This document shows, piece after piece, positions 7,521 to 19,003 of a stretch of 64,000 nucleotides of DNA. Below the pieces are notes generated by a model. The model searched no databases, was not told the DNA's origin, and worked only from the letters and a program-made list of their open reading frames with translations. This DNA comes from Rhodospirillaceae bacterium UBA1479 (lineage in GTDB: Bacteria > Pseudomonadota > Alphaproteobacteria > Rhodospirillales > Casp-alpha2), in assembly GCA_002325375.1 (NCBI GenBank), contig DCRZ01000009.1, positions 344,156 through 408,155 of the forward strand, read 5' to 3'. Within the stretch, counting starts at the first letter, position 1; each line of letters starts with the position of its first letter. A program made the position numbers and the translations under genes.

Positions 7521-9571
7521 TGCCCGAACTTCTTCTGGAACTGCTGTCCGAGGAAATACCCGCCCGCATGCAGGCGCGGGCCGCCGATGACCTGAAACGC
7601 CTGGTCGGCGACGGCCTGAAGGGTGCGGGGCTGTCCTTCACCAATGCGCAGACCTATGTCACTCCGCGCCGCCTGACCCTGGTCGTCCATGGTCTGCCGG
7701 CCAAGCAGGCCGACATTTCCGAGGAACGCCGCGGCCCCCGCGCCGACGCGCCGGAACAGGCCAAGCAGGGCTTCATGAAATCCCTGCCCAAGGATACCAA
7801 GGTCACGGAACGGGAAACGGAAAAGGGCACCTTCCTGTTCGCCCAGGTCGAACAGGCGGGCGGCAAGACACGGCTGATCCTGCCGGGCATCCTCCAGGCC
7901 GCCATGCAGGCTCTGCCCTGGCCCAAGTCCATGCGTTGGGGCCGCGGCAAGGCGCGCTGGGTACGGCCGCTGCATTCGATCCTGGCGGTTTACGACCAGG
8001 AAGGCCTGGAATTGGAATTCGCCGGCATTCAAGCCGGGGTCACCACCCGGGGACATGCCTTCATGGCGCCCGCCGGGATTTCGGTGTCCGATTTCGCCGA
8101 TTACGAAAAGGCGATGAAGGCGGCCAAGGTCGTGATCGACCCGGACGCCCGCAAACAGACCATCGCCGCCGACGCCGCCAGAATGTGCAAGGGCGCCGGC
8201 GTGACCCTGAAGGACGACCCGGCCTTGTTGGACGAGGTCGCGGGGCTGGTCGAATGGCCGGTCGTGCTGATGGGGGGAATCGACGCCGAATTCATGGACG
8301 TGCCGCCGGAGGTTCTCATCACCTCCATGCGCAAGCATCAGAAATATTTCGCGTGCCTGGACGCCAAGGGCAATCTGGCGGCCAAGTTCGTGCTCGTCGC
8401 CAACCGGGAAACCGCCGACGGCGGCCGTCAGGTCATCGCCGGGAACGAACGCGTCCTGCGCGCGCGCCTGGCCGATGCCAAGTTCTTCTGGGACCAGGAC
8501 CGCAAGACGACCCTGGCGTCCAAGGCGCCGCAGCTGAAGGACCGGGTGTTCCACGCCAAGCTGGGCACGCTCGATGAAAAGGTCGACCGCATGCAGGCCC
8601 TGGCGGTTGCCTTGTGCGATTACGTGCCGGGTGCCGACCGCGACAAGGTGCGCTCCGCAGCACGCCTGGCCAAAGCCGATTTGAGCACCGGCATGGTCGG
8701 CGAGTTCCCCGATTTGCAGGGCGTCATGGGCGCCTATTACGCCCGCTTCGATGGTGAAAGCGAGGCCGTGGCCGCCGCCATCGCCGAGCATTATTCGCCG
8801 CTTGGTCCCTCCGACGCCTGCCCGTCGAAGCCGGAAAGCGTGTGCGTGGCGCTGGCCGACAAGATCGACAGCCTGGTCGGGTTCTGGGCCATCGACGAAA
8901 AGCCGACGGGCTCGAAAGATCCCTATGCCTTGCGCCGCGCGGCCTTGGGCGTGATCCGCCTGATCATTGAAAACAAGCTGCGCCTGCCGTTGCTGGATGC
9001 TTTCGCCCAGTCCCGGGACCTGTATGGCAAGGGCGATGCGGTCGGGCCGGACCTGCTGGCCTTCTTCGCCGACCGCCTGAAGGTCCATCTGCGCGAGAAG
9101 GGCGTGAAGCACGACCATATCGACGCGGTGTTCGCCCTTGGCGGGGAAGACGATCTGGTGCGTTTGCTGGCCCGGGTCGAGGCCCTGGCCGACTTCCTTG
9201 GCAGCGACGACGGCGGCAATCTTTTGACCGCCTACCGGCGCGCGGCCAACATCCTGAAGATCGAAGAGAAGAAGGACGCAACGTCCTACGCGGCGCAGCC
9301 CGACGACACGCTTTTGAAGGATGACGCGGAACGGGCGCTTTACAGCGCGCTCGAAGACGCGGCCCCGGCGATCGCGGAAAAGGTCGCGGCCGAGGACTTC
9401 ACCGGCGCCATGGCGGCGCTGGCCGGTCTGCGGGTACCCGTCGACGCCTTTTTCGACAAGGTCACCGTCAATACGGACGACGCCAAGGTTCGCGAGAACC
9501 GTTTGAAACTGCTCTCCATGATCCGGACGGCGCTGGAAGGCGTCGCCGACTTTTCCAAGATCGAAGGATAG
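7520..9571 (+). CDS. glyS: glycine--tRNA ligase beta subunit
   Basis: This 683-residue beta subunit of the heterotetrameric glycyl-tRNA synthetase supplies tRNA binding. It begins MPELLLELLSEEIPARMQ, the canonical start, and contains WPKSMRWG and LITSMRKHQKYFACLD plus a C-terminal anticodon-binding-like helical region. Length is typical for the family (about 690). I start at the ATG at 7520; the GTG one codon earlier lies in the overlap with glyQ. ppdK follows after 7 bases, suggesting a shared transcript. Confidence 0.97.
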   Translation: MPELLLELLSEEIPARMQARAADDLKRLVGDGLKGAGLSFTNAQTYVTPRRLTLVVHGLPAKQADISEERRGPRADAPEQAKQGFMKSLPKDTKVTERETEKGTFLFAQVEQAGGKTRLILPGILQAAMQALPWPKSMRWGRGKARWVRPLHSILAVYDQEGLELEFAGIQAGVTTRGHAFMAPAGISVSDFADYEKAMKAAKVVIDPDARKQTIAADAARMCKGAGVTLKDDPALLDEVAGLVEWPVVLMGGIDAEFMDVPPEVLITSMRKHQKYFACLDAKGNLAAKFVLVANRETADGGRQVIAGNERVLRARLADAKFFWDQDRKTTLASKAPQLKDRVFHAKLGTLDEKVDRMQALAVALCDYVPGADRDKVRSAARLAKADLSTGMVGEFPDLQGVMGAYYARFDGESEAVAAAIAEHYSPLGPSDACPSKPESVCVALADKIDSLVGFWAIDEKPTGSKDPYALRRAALGVIRLIIENKLRLPLLDAFAQSRDLYGKGDAVGPDLLAFFADRLKVHLREKGVKHDHIDAVFALGGEDDLVRLLARVEALADFLGSDDGGNLLTAYRRAANILKIEEKKDATSYAAQPDDTLLKDDAERALYSALEDAAPAIAEKVAAEDFTGAMAALAGLRVPVDAFFDKVTVNTDDAKVRENRLKLLSMIRTALEGVADFSKIEG

Positions 9572-9578
9572 GTATTCG

Positions 9579-12239
<2,661 letters not shown>

Positions 12240-12263
12240 GCCGCCGCCCGCCTGTCCAGCGGG

Positions 12264-12269
12264 TATAAT
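12264..12269 (+). promoter_or_regulatory. possible -10 element upstream of gmd
   Basis: A perfect TATAAT lies 40 bases upstream of the gmd start. No convincing -35 hexamer is present at the expected distance (CCGCCG), so this is only a weak suggestion that the nucleotide-sugar operon has its own promoter. Confidence 0.25.
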
Positions 12270-12309
12270 CGGTGCGGTATTCTGAGGGGTAGTGGGAGGA
12301 ATCCGCCGC

Positions 12310-13380
12310 GTGTCCGATAAAGTTGCACTGATTACCGGCGTGACCGGGCAGGACGGAGCTCTTTTGGCTGAACTGTTGCTCGGCAAGGGATATGCCGTTC
12401 ACGGGGTCAAACGGCGTTCGTCGTCGTTCAATACCGACCGTGTCGACCATCTGTACCAGGATCCTCACGAACGGGATGTCCGTTTTCATCTGCACTACGG
12501 TGACATGACGGACGCCACCAATCTGATCCGTCTGGTGCAGGAAACCCAGCCCACGGAAATCTATAACCTGGCGGCGCAAAGCCATGTCCAGGTCAGCTTC
12601 GAAACCCCGGAATACACGGCGAATTCCGATGCGCTGGGCACCTTGCGGCTGCTTGAGGCCATGCGCATTCTGGGCCTGGAAAAGACGGCCAGATTCTATC
12701 AGGCGTCGACCTCGGAACTGTACGGCAACGCCCCGGCGCCCCAGGATGAAAACACCCCGTTCGAGCCGCGCAGCCCCTATGCGGCGGCCAAGCTGTACGC
12801 CTATTGGATCACCCGAAATTACCGCGAGGCCTATGGCCTGCATGCCTCCAACGGCATCCTGTTCAACCACGAAGGCCCGACCCGGGGCGAAACCTTCGTG
12901 ACCCGCAAGATCACCCGCGCCGTCGCCGCCATCGCCCAGGGGTTTCAGGACAAGCTGTTCCTGGGCAACCTGGATGCCAAGCGCGATTGGGGTCATGCCC
13001 GCGATTATGTCGAGGGCATGTGGCGGATCGTCCAGCAGGCGACGCCGGACGATTATGTCCTCGCCACGGGCGAAACCCATAGCGTGCGCGAATTCGTTGA
13101 ACTGGCTTTCGCCGAAACGGGCGTCGTCATCCGCTGGCAGGGCAAGGGCGTTGAGGAACAAGGCATCGACGATGCCACGGGCCGGGTTCTGGTCGAGATC
13201 GATCCCCGTTATTTCCGGCCGACGGAGGTCGAATTGCTGCTCGGCGATCCGGCCAAGGCGGAAAAGGTTCTCGGTTGGAAGCACACGACCCCGTTCAAGA
13301 CCCTGGTCACGGAAATGGTCGAGGCCGACATGGCGGCGGTCGCCGAGACCGGCCAGGGACGGGCCCGCGGTGGTGACTGA
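12310..13380 (+). CDS. gmd: GDP-mannose 4,6-dehydratase
   Basis: This 356-residue short-chain dehydrogenase/reductase-type enzyme converts GDP-mannose to GDP-4-keto-6-deoxymannose, the first step to GDP-L-fucose. ALITGVTGQDGALLAELLL is the dinucleotide-binding signature of GMD and KRRSSSFNTDRVDHLY is a family marker. The catalytic YxxxK lies in SPYAAAKLYAYW. GTG at 12310 is chosen because GGAGG lies 11 bases upstream and the protein then starts MSDKVALITG. Its last bases overlap the start of the next gene, GDP-L-fucose synthase. Confidence 0.95.
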   Translation: MSDKVALITGVTGQDGALLAELLLGKGYAVHGVKRRSSSFNTDRVDHLYQDPHERDVRFHLHYGDMTDATNLIRLVQETQPTEIYNLAAQSHVQVSFETPEYTANSDALGTLRLLEAMRILGLEKTARFYQASTSELYGNAPAPQDENTPFEPRSPYAAAKLYAYWITRNYREAYGLHASNGILFNHEGPTRGETFVTRKITRAVAAIAQGFQDKLFLGNLDAKRDWGHARDYVEGMWRIVQQATPDDYVLATGETHSVREFVELAFAETGVVIRWQGKGVEEQGIDDATGRVLVEIDPRYFRPTEVELLLGDPAKAEKVLGWKHTTPFKTLVTEMVEADMAAVAETGQGRARGGD

Positions 13381-14332
13381 CACCCCGTTCAGCCTGTCCG
13401 GCAAGCGTGTCTGGGTGGCGGGCCATCGGGGCATGGTCGGATCGGCTTTGGTCCGGCGACTGGCCGCCGAGGACTGCGAGGTCGTGACCGTGGGCCGCGC
13501 CACCGTCGACCTGACCCGCCAGGCCGAGGTCGAGGCCTGGATGGAAGAGGTCAGGCCCGATGCCGTGTTCCTTGCGGCGGCCAAGGTCGGCGGCATTCTC
13601 GCCAACGCGACCTACGCGGCGGACTTCATCTACGACAACATGATGATCGAAGCGAATATCATCCATGGCGCCTACCGCGCCGGGGTGAAAAAGTTGATGT
13701 TCCTGGGCTCCAGCTGCATCTATCCCAAGCTGGCCGATCAGCCGATGCGCGAGGACGCGCTTCTGACCGGGCCGCTGGAGCCGACCAACCAATGGTACGC
13801 GGTGGCCAAGATCGCGGGGATCAAGCTGTGTCAGGCCTACCGGGAACAGCACGGCTGTGACTTCATTTCCGCCATGCCGACCAATCTGTACGGTCCCGGC
13901 GATAATTTCGACCTGGTGACCAGCCATGTCGCGGCGGCCCTGATGGTCAAGATCCATCGCGCCAAGGTGGCGGGGGCGGAAAGCGTTGAAATCTGGGGGA
14001 CGGGTTCGCCCTTGCGCGAATTCCTGCACGTCGATGATCTGGCCGACGCCCTGGTGTTCCTGATGGAACGCTATTCCAATGCCGACCACGTCAATGTCGG
14101 CAGCGGCACGGAAATTTCGATCAAAGACCTGGCCCATCTGCTCGCCCGTGTCATCGGCTACGAAGGCGGCTTCCATTTCGATGCCTCCAAGCCCGACGGC
14201 ACGCCCCGCAAGTTGATGGATTCGTCCCGCCTGGCGGCCATGGGCTGGTCCGCCGCGCGGCCGCCCGAAGCCGGGTTCGCCGACGCCTATGCCTGGTATG
14301 TCGCGAACGCGGCGGAGAGCGCCAATGGCTGA
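13373..14332 (+). CDS. fcl: GDP-L-fucose synthase
   Basis: This 319-residue epimerase/reductase converts GDP-4-keto-6-deoxymannose to GDP-L-fucose. Motifs: VWVAGHRGMVGSALVRRL (nucleotide binding), FLGSSCIYPKLADQPMRE, and the catalytic YxxxK in TNQWYAVAKIAGIKLCQ. NLYGPGDNFD and GTGSPLREFLHVDDLADA are typical of WcaG/Fcl. Adjacent GTG codons at 13370 and 13373 both fit; either overlaps the end of gmd, indicating translational coupling. Its end in turn overlaps manC. Confidence 0.95.
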   Translation: MTDTPFSLSGKRVWVAGHRGMVGSALVRRLAAEDCEVVTVGRATVDLTRQAEVEAWMEEVRPDAVFLAAAKVGGILANATYAADFIYDNMMIEANIIHGAYRAGVKKLMFLGSSCIYPKLADQPMREDALLTGPLEPTNQWYAVAKIAGIKLCQAYREQHGCDFISAMPTNLYGPGDNFDLVTSHVAAALMVKIHRAKVAGAESVEIWGTGSPLREFLHVDDLADALVFLMERYSNADHVNVGSGTEISIKDLAHLLARVIGYEGGFHFDASKPDGTPRKLMDSSRLAAMGWSAARPPEAGFADAYAWYVANAAESANG

Positions 14333-15758
14333 GGGCGGCAGGATTTATCCGGTCATCCTGTCCGGTGGATCGGGCTCGCGCCTGTGGCCCCTGTCCAGGG
14401 CATCCTATCCCAAACAGTTGCTGCCGCTTATGGGCGAGGACAGCCTGTTGCAGGAAACGGCGGGCCGAGTGTCCGACCGCGCGCGCTATGCCCCCGTCCT
14501 TGTGATCGCCAATGACGAACACCGCTTTGTCGTTGCCGAACAGCTGCGCGACCAGGGCTTGTCGAATGCGCGGATCGTGCTGGAGCCCGTGGGCCGCAAC
14601 ACGGCCCCGGCGGCGGCCGTCGCGGCCCTTCTGATCGGTGAAGACGACCCGGACGGGGTGATGCTGCTGCTGCCGTCGGACCATGTGATCGGCGACACGG
14701 CCGCGTTCCAAAAGGCCGTCGATCAGGCAGAGGCCTTGGCACGGGACGGCATGCTGGTGACCTTCGGCGTGCAGCCGTCCCATCCGTCAACGGAATACGG
14801 TTACATCAAGCGAGGCGAAGGCCTGGGCAACGGCGGCGCCTGCTTCCGCGTCGACCGCTTCGTCGAAAAACCCGATGCCGCGACCGCGGCGGGTTATGTC
14901 GAAAGCGGCGAATACGCCTGGAACAGCGGCATGTTCGTGTTTCCCGTGCGCCAATTCCTGGCCGAGCTGGAGGCCGTCAATCCGGCCATGCTGGCGGCCT
15001 GCCGCAAGGCGGTTGCCGGGCGCGGCGCGGACCTGGATTTCATCCGTCTGGACGCCGCGGCCTTCGCGGAAAGCCCGTCGGATTCCATCGACTATGCGGT
15101 CATGGAAAAGACCGACAGCGCTGCCGTGGTGACCGCCGATTTCCGCTGGAACGACGTGGGGGCGTGGAATGCGCTTTGGGATCTGGCGGACAAGGACGAA
15201 GCCGGTAACGCGCTGATCGGTGACGTCGTCGCCGAAGACGTGGCGGGGTGTTATCTGCGCAACGAGGACGGCGGCGTGGTCGCCGCGGTCGGCCTGCGCG
15301 ATCTATGTATCGTGGCCACGGGCGACGCCGTGTTCGTCGCACCCCGCGCCCGCGCGTCCGAGGTCAAAGCCCTGGTCGAACGCCTGGCCGCCGAGGGGCG
15401 GGGCGAAATCACGTCCCATCCCCGCGTCCACCGCCCTTGGGGTGCTTTCACGGATATCGAGCGCGGCGCGCGGTTCAAGGTCAAGCGTCTGGTCGTCAAG
15501 CCGGGCGGGCGTCTGTCCCTGCAGCGCCACAAGCACCGGACGGAACACTGGGTGGTGGTCGAAGGCACGGCCACGGTCGTCAACGGCGACGACGAATTTA
15601 CCCTGCAGCGGGACCAGTCGACCTATATCGACGCCGGCGCCGTCCATCGGCTGGAAAACCGCACCGACAGCCCCCTGCACCTGATCGAGGTGCAGGTCGG
15701 CGATTACCTTGAAGAAGACGACATCGAGCGCCTGCAGGACGATTACAAGCGCGACTAG
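14325..15758 (+). CDS. manC: mannose-1-phosphate guanylyltransferase / mannose-6-phosphate isomerase
   Basis: This 477-residue bifunctional enzyme makes GDP-mannose. The N-terminal nucleotidyltransferase carries SGGSGSRLWPLSRASYPKQL, the GTP-binding signature, and FVEKPD. The C-terminal cupin isomerase half has the metal-binding GGRLSLQRHKHRTEHWVVV. Length is typical of ManC/CpsB/XanB. It overlaps the fcl end by 8 bases. With gmd and fcl it provides every step from mannose-1-phosphate to GDP-L-fucose; no phosphomannomutase gene is in the window. Confidence 0.95.
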   Translation: MAEGGRIYPVILSGGSGSRLWPLSRASYPKQLLPLMGEDSLLQETAGRVSDRARYAPVLVIANDEHRFVVAEQLRDQGLSNARIVLEPVGRNTAPAAAVAALLIGEDDPDGVMLLLPSDHVIGDTAAFQKAVDQAEALARDGMLVTFGVQPSHPSTEYGYIKRGEGLGNGGACFRVDRFVEKPDAATAAGYVESGEYAWNSGMFVFPVRQFLAELEAVNPAMLAACRKAVAGRGADLDFIRLDAAAFAESPSDSIDYAVMEKTDSAAVVTADFRWNDVGAWNALWDLADKDEAGNALIGDVVAEDVAGCYLRNEDGGVVAAVGLRDLCIVATGDAVFVAPRARASEVKALVERLAAEGRGEITSHPRVHRPWGAFTDIERGARFKVKRLVVKPGGRLSLQRHKHRTEHWVVVEGTATVVNGDDEFTLQRDQSTYIDAGAVHRLENRTDSPLHLIEVQVGDYLEEDDIERLQDDYKRD

Positions 15759-15767
15759 GAAGGCGGC

Positions 15768-16793
15768 CTAAATCTTCCAGCGCTTGGGCCGAAGGCTGCG
15801 CGGCACCGCGCGCTTCAGGCGCTTGCGCAGCTTGCGGAGTTCGGAATCGCGGAATTCAGATTCCGGCTGCAAGGTCAGGGCCTGCGGGGCGGTCTTCACC
15901 GGGTGTTCGGCCAGCCGGGCCATCAGGGCGAAGATATTGTATTCGTCCATCAGGCGGACGCGGTCGGCGTCGCGGATCGCCTGGGTCTTTTCGTACAGGC
16001 CTTCGTTGATCGCGGCGGCGATTGTTTCGACCGTGCTTTCAGGGTCATAGACGTTGATGCGGCGGAAGCCTTCGGGATTGAAATAATCCTCGGCATTGGG
16101 GCAGCCCCAATAGAACGGGAAGGCGTCGCCCAGGTACGCATCCGCGAGCTTTTCCGTGAAGTAGTTGGGGAAACGGCTGTTTTCCAGCGCGACGTGATAC
16201 TTGAAGGGGGCGACGGCGCTCCATTTTTCCGTGAACGGGATGGCGTCCCGGCCCATCACGGCGACCTGATCGCCGAACTTTTTCTTCAGCGCCTCGACCA
16301 GGGCGATGCGCGCACGATGGCCGTTGGTGGTATTGCGGAACGACGCGATCACGGAAATCAGACCGGTCTTTGCCGGCCGCGCCGCGCGGTGATCCTCCAG
16401 CGTCATGATCGCCTTGTTGGGGGCGTCAACGTATTGGCCGATGCCGGCCAGCCAGGGCTGCGCCGTTTGGCTGTCGATCAGGTTCGGGTGCGGGGTGTTG
16501 GTGTCCGGGGATACGACGTTGCCGAATTGGGCCAGGAAGGGCAGGGGGTAGTCCTTCAACTCCGGCGGCTCACCGACCAGCATGAAGGTGCCGTCTGGCG
16601 GGCAGGTGGCCTGAACCGGCCCGGCCATGGTGTCGTAGATGAAGACGCGGTCATAGTCGCCCGGCGGGCCGTTGACGATGAATTGGCAGTTGCCCCACAC
16701 GCCCGATCCATCAGGTGTTTGGCGCAAAATCCAGTCGCCCAGGAACTTGCTGTGCAACAGGATTTGCAAGGGGGCCGTTTCCGTAGCGCTCAC
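15768..16793 (-). CDS. GT10-type (alpha-1,3-fucosyltransferase-like) glycosyltransferase
   Basis: This 341-residue protein contains the hallmark of GT10 fucosyltransferases: YHVALENSRFPNYFTEKLAD followed by AFPFYWGCPNAEDYFNPEGF (about residues 200-245), where the family binds GDP-fucose. ISVIASFRNTTNGHRARIAL (around 147) corresponds to the conserved segment upstream. The C-terminus is very basic (LRKLRKRLKRAVPRSLRPKR), as in bacterial GT10 enzymes that use it for peripheral membrane binding. It converges on the gmd-fcl-manC operon 9 bases away, so donor synthesis and transfer are physically linked. The acceptor is unknown. Confidence 0.85.
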   Translation of the reverse strand: MSATETAPLQILLHSKFLGDWILRQTPDGSGVWGNCQFIVNGPPGDYDRVFIYDTMAGPVQATCPPDGTFMLVGEPPELKDYPLPFLAQFGNVVSPDTNTPHPNLIDSQTAQPWLAGIGQYVDAPNKAIMTLEDHRAARPAKTGLISVIASFRNTTNGHRARIALVEALKKKFGDQVAVMGRDAIPFTEKWSAVAPFKYHVALENSRFPNYFTEKLADAYLGDAFPFYWGCPNAEDYFNPEGFRRINVYDPESTVETIAAAINEGLYEKTQAIRDADRVRLMDEYNIFALMARLAEHPVKTAPQALTLQPESEFRDSELRKLRKRLKRAVPRSLRPKRWKI

Positions 16794-16926
16794 GTCGCCG
16801 AATTCCTTCGTTTTTCCGTCGTCACCCGTACTGTTTGACGAAGGGACACGTATGGATCAAAACCGCCGTCTGGGCAACCTGCGGCATAGGTCGTATAAAC
16901 AGGCGGGCGATAAAACGAGGGGCCGA

Positions 16927-17742
16927 ATGCCGATCATCAACAAACTACACGAGCTGTACGAAGGTCTCGGCTTTTCAGTCTCGTCCGGCCTCAGCCCGAG
17001 TCACCTGGACGGCTGCATCGAAGCTCCGTTCACTTGGCTTTTGAAGGACGGGGAAAGTTTCACCAACGGCCTCGGCATTTCCATGAAGGAAGTCTACTTC
17101 CTGGAATGCCTGTTTGACGGCTGGCGGCCCAAGACCGGATTCCTGATCGGCAATTCTTTCGGTTGGAGCGCGCTTGCCGTGGGTCTGTTGAATCCAAAGG
17201 CGCGCATCGTCGCCATCGATGCCGGTTTCGACGCCAATTCCCTGACCGGGTTGGAGATGACCAACACGCTCGCCCGCCAGGAAAACCTGAACCTGACCGC
17301 CGTGCAGGCGGTATCGCCCGAGGGCGTCGCCGGCGTCATGGCGGAACAGTTCGATGGCCCCATCGAGTTCTGCTTCATCGACGGCCTGCACACCAACGAA
17401 CAGGTGGTGAAGGACTTCAAGGCCGTGCAGCCCCATCTGGCCAAGGACGCGCTGGTGCTGTTCCACGATGTGGTGATGTGGAACATGAACCCGGGCATGG
17501 CCGAGATCGCCCGCATCGCCGGCGCGGCGCCCGAGCTTCTCTACGGCACCTGTTCCGGTATGGCCGCGCTTTATTTCGGTGACGACCCCGCCGTCCGTCG
17601 GACGCTTGCCACTTTCCACGGCAACGCCCGCGCGCGGGAAATCATGCAGGCCATGCCCCATCAGCGCCGGTTCCGGCATTTCTATCGTTGGAAACGCAGC
17701 TTCAACAAACGGTTCGGCCAGTACAAGGCACGGTCGGCCTGA
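16927..17742 (+). CDS. class I SAM-dependent methyltransferase
   Basis: This 271-residue protein resembles the Methyltransf_24 family: FLIGNSFGWSALAVGLLNP (motif I region, about 77-95), IVAIDAGFD (acidic loop) and EFCFIDGLHTNEQVVKDF, where such enzymes bind metal or substrate. VLFHDVVMWNMNPG continues the fold. I start at ATG 16927, where the family similarity begins; an extended frame upstream overlaps the GT10 gene on the other strand and reads as non-coding. It precedes the FkbM-type gene and faces away from the fucosyltransferase. A role in glycan O-methylation is plausible but inferred from position. Confidence 0.8.
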   Translation: MPIINKLHELYEGLGFSVSSGLSPSHLDGCIEAPFTWLLKDGESFTNGLGISMKEVYFLECLFDGWRPKTGFLIGNSFGWSALAVGLLNPKARIVAIDAGFDANSLTGLEMTNTLARQENLNLTAVQAVSPEGVAGVMAEQFDGPIEFCFIDGLHTNEQVVKDFKAVQPHLAKDALVLFHDVVMWNMNPGMAEIARIAGAAPELLYGTCSGMAALYFGDDPAVRRTLATFHGNARAREIMQAMPHQRRFRHFYRWKRSFNKRFGQYKARSA

Positions 17743-17762
17743 CGGCCGGGAAGGGGATTGGG

Positions 17763-18650
17763 GTGGCCTTCGATACGTTGCGTAAGCTGTTCAAGGAAAT
17801 CGGCCGTTATCGTGTAACCCGCGACAAATGGCGGGGCCGCCTGCGCCTGCGCTATCTGCTGAGCGATCCGCGCGACGGGTTTGCACAGCGTCTGGCGGCG
17901 GACTGGCGGGGCGGCTACGTGCCCTACGGCGATGACGGCTTGTGGCTTTACATCCCGGCGGACCTGGACCGTCAGGGACAGCGTTTGGTGATCGACGGCG
18001 GTGTGCCGGACCCGGTGGTGGCCCTGGTGGCGCGGCCCGGCGACGTGGCGGTCGACATCGGCGGCAATTTGGGCGAATGGATGGCGCCGCTCGCAGCTGC
18101 CGTCGGCACGGAAGGCCGGGTCTACACTTTTGAGCCGGTGCCGGTGCTGGCCGATGCCCTTGAAAAGACGGCGCGTCTTAACGGTCACGGGGCGACGGTC
18201 GAGATCGTGCGGTCCGCCGTGGCGGATGCGACCGGCGAGGCTCCCTTCAACATGACCATGGCGGCCGGCGGCGATGGGGCCCTGTCCGGCCTGGCGCCGG
18301 GCGGCGGCGCCACGGTGCCGACGATCACCCTGGACGACTTCATGGCGGAACGCGGTCTGGGCCGGCTCGGCTTGATCAAGATCGACGTCGAAGGGGCGGA
18401 GCGCCGGGTGCTGGACGGGGCGCGGCGCACGCTGGAAACCTGCAAGCCCCGTCTTGTGTTCGAAAGCGGCCATGAAAGCGCCGAGGACCGCGCGGCGATC
18501 GCCGACCTTCTCGACGGCGCCGGATACGACCTCGTCGGTCTGTTGCTGGACGGTGTCATCGCCGACTGCACCTGGGCGGAATTCCGCGACCCGTCCGGCC
18601 CCTTCGCCGACGGTCAGACGCGCAACCTGTTTGCCCTGCCGCGCGGCTGA
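17763..18650 (+). CDS. FkbM family methyltransferase
   Basis: This 295-residue protein has FkbM features: VAVDIGGNLGEWMAPLA (motif I), VYTFEPVPVLADAL (motif II), TLDDFMAERGLGRLGLIKID and VEGAERRVLDGARRTL. FkbM enzymes O-methylate sugars and other hydroxyls. GTG at 17763 is chosen because the purine-rich GGGAAGGGGATT lies just upstream; the frame is open further back inside the preceding gene. It lies 20 bases after the first methyltransferase and they are probably co-transcribed. The glycan target is unknown. Confidence 0.85.
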   Translation: MAFDTLRKLFKEIGRYRVTRDKWRGRLRLRYLLSDPRDGFAQRLAADWRGGYVPYGDDGLWLYIPADLDRQGQRLVIDGGVPDPVVALVARPGDVAVDIGGNLGEWMAPLAAAVGTEGRVYTFEPVPVLADALEKTARLNGHGATVEIVRSAVADATGEAPFNMTMAAGGDGALSGLAPGGGATVPTITLDDFMAERGLGRLGLIKIDVEGAERRVLDGARRTLETCKPRLVFESGHESAEDRAAIADLLDGAGYDLVGLLLDGVIADCTWAEFRDPSGPFADGQTRNLFALPRG

Positions 18651-18698
18651 TCACGCCCCGGAGCATTATGAAAATAAACATTAGGTTTTCCCCATGTT

Positions 18699-18900
18699 CC
18701 ACAGGGGTGTGGATCGTATCGCCATTGTCCGACCCGGGGCCCGGGCGTAATCTGCACATGGGTTCAGGGACAAGGGTGGTCCGCAAGGAACGCCCCCAGG
18801 CCTAGGACCCGGTCAGTTTTCCCAGGGGCCCCCTTCGGGGGGAATGAAGGATCTCTGATCAGGAACGGCCCCACCGGGCAACCGGCGGGGCCGTTTCGCA
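18699..18900 (+). ncRNA. candidate structured non-coding RNA
   Basis: This gene-free stretch carries four strong stems. (1) CCACA/TGTGG at 18699-18712. (2) 18774-18795, nine pairs closed by a GCAA tetraloop with one G.A mismatch. (3) 18829-18842, five C-G pairs capped by TTCG. (4) 18864-18895, a 14-pair stem with one mismatch and a GCAA tetraloop, followed by TTT. GGGCG at 18743-18747 could also pair with CGCCC at 18791-18795, so alternative folds exist. Such density of stable tetraloops is unusual outside RNA genes. 6S RNA is one idea, but I cannot confirm a family. The strand is inferred from the final stem with T residues on the plus strand; it could instead be a long leader or terminator array. 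Confidence 0.4.
18864..18900 (+). terminator. strong hairpin terminator, possible RNA 3' end
   Basis: Arms AACGGCCCCACCGG and CCGGCGGGGCCGTT enclose a GCAA tetraloop, with one A.C mismatch. TTTCGCA follows, a weak T tract. It lies 213 bases after the FkbM stop codon, far for that gene's own terminator, which favours termination of an intervening RNA. Confidence 0.6.
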
Positions 18901-18933
18901 TAGCAGCGACCCCGATCGAATAACTCGTTTTAA

Positions 18934-18960
18934 TTGTGTGTTTTTTCACGCTTCTATAAT
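18934..18960 (+). promoter_or_regulatory. promoter for the secreted six-cysteine protein gene
   Basis: TATAAT at 18955-18960 is a perfect -10. TTGTGT at 18934-18939 (15-base spacing) or AATTGT at 18932-18937 (17-base spacing) would serve as -35. It lies 43 bases before the ATG at 19004 and follows the strong hairpin terminator. Confidence 0.5.
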
Positions 18961-19003
18961 TTCTCCTCATGTGATGCGTAACGATCACCGGAGGAGGAGA
19001 TCA

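Noticed and set aside
7367..9118. Long open frame antisense to glyS (583 codons)
   Set aside because: GC-rich coding DNA gives long antisense open frames; no recognisable domain, and glyS is unambiguous on the plus strand.
18774..18795. Possible SRP (4.5S) RNA core
   Set aside because: TCC-GCAA-GGAA resembles the SRP loop, but the conserved GCAG symmetric-loop and GGAA tetraloop context is absent.
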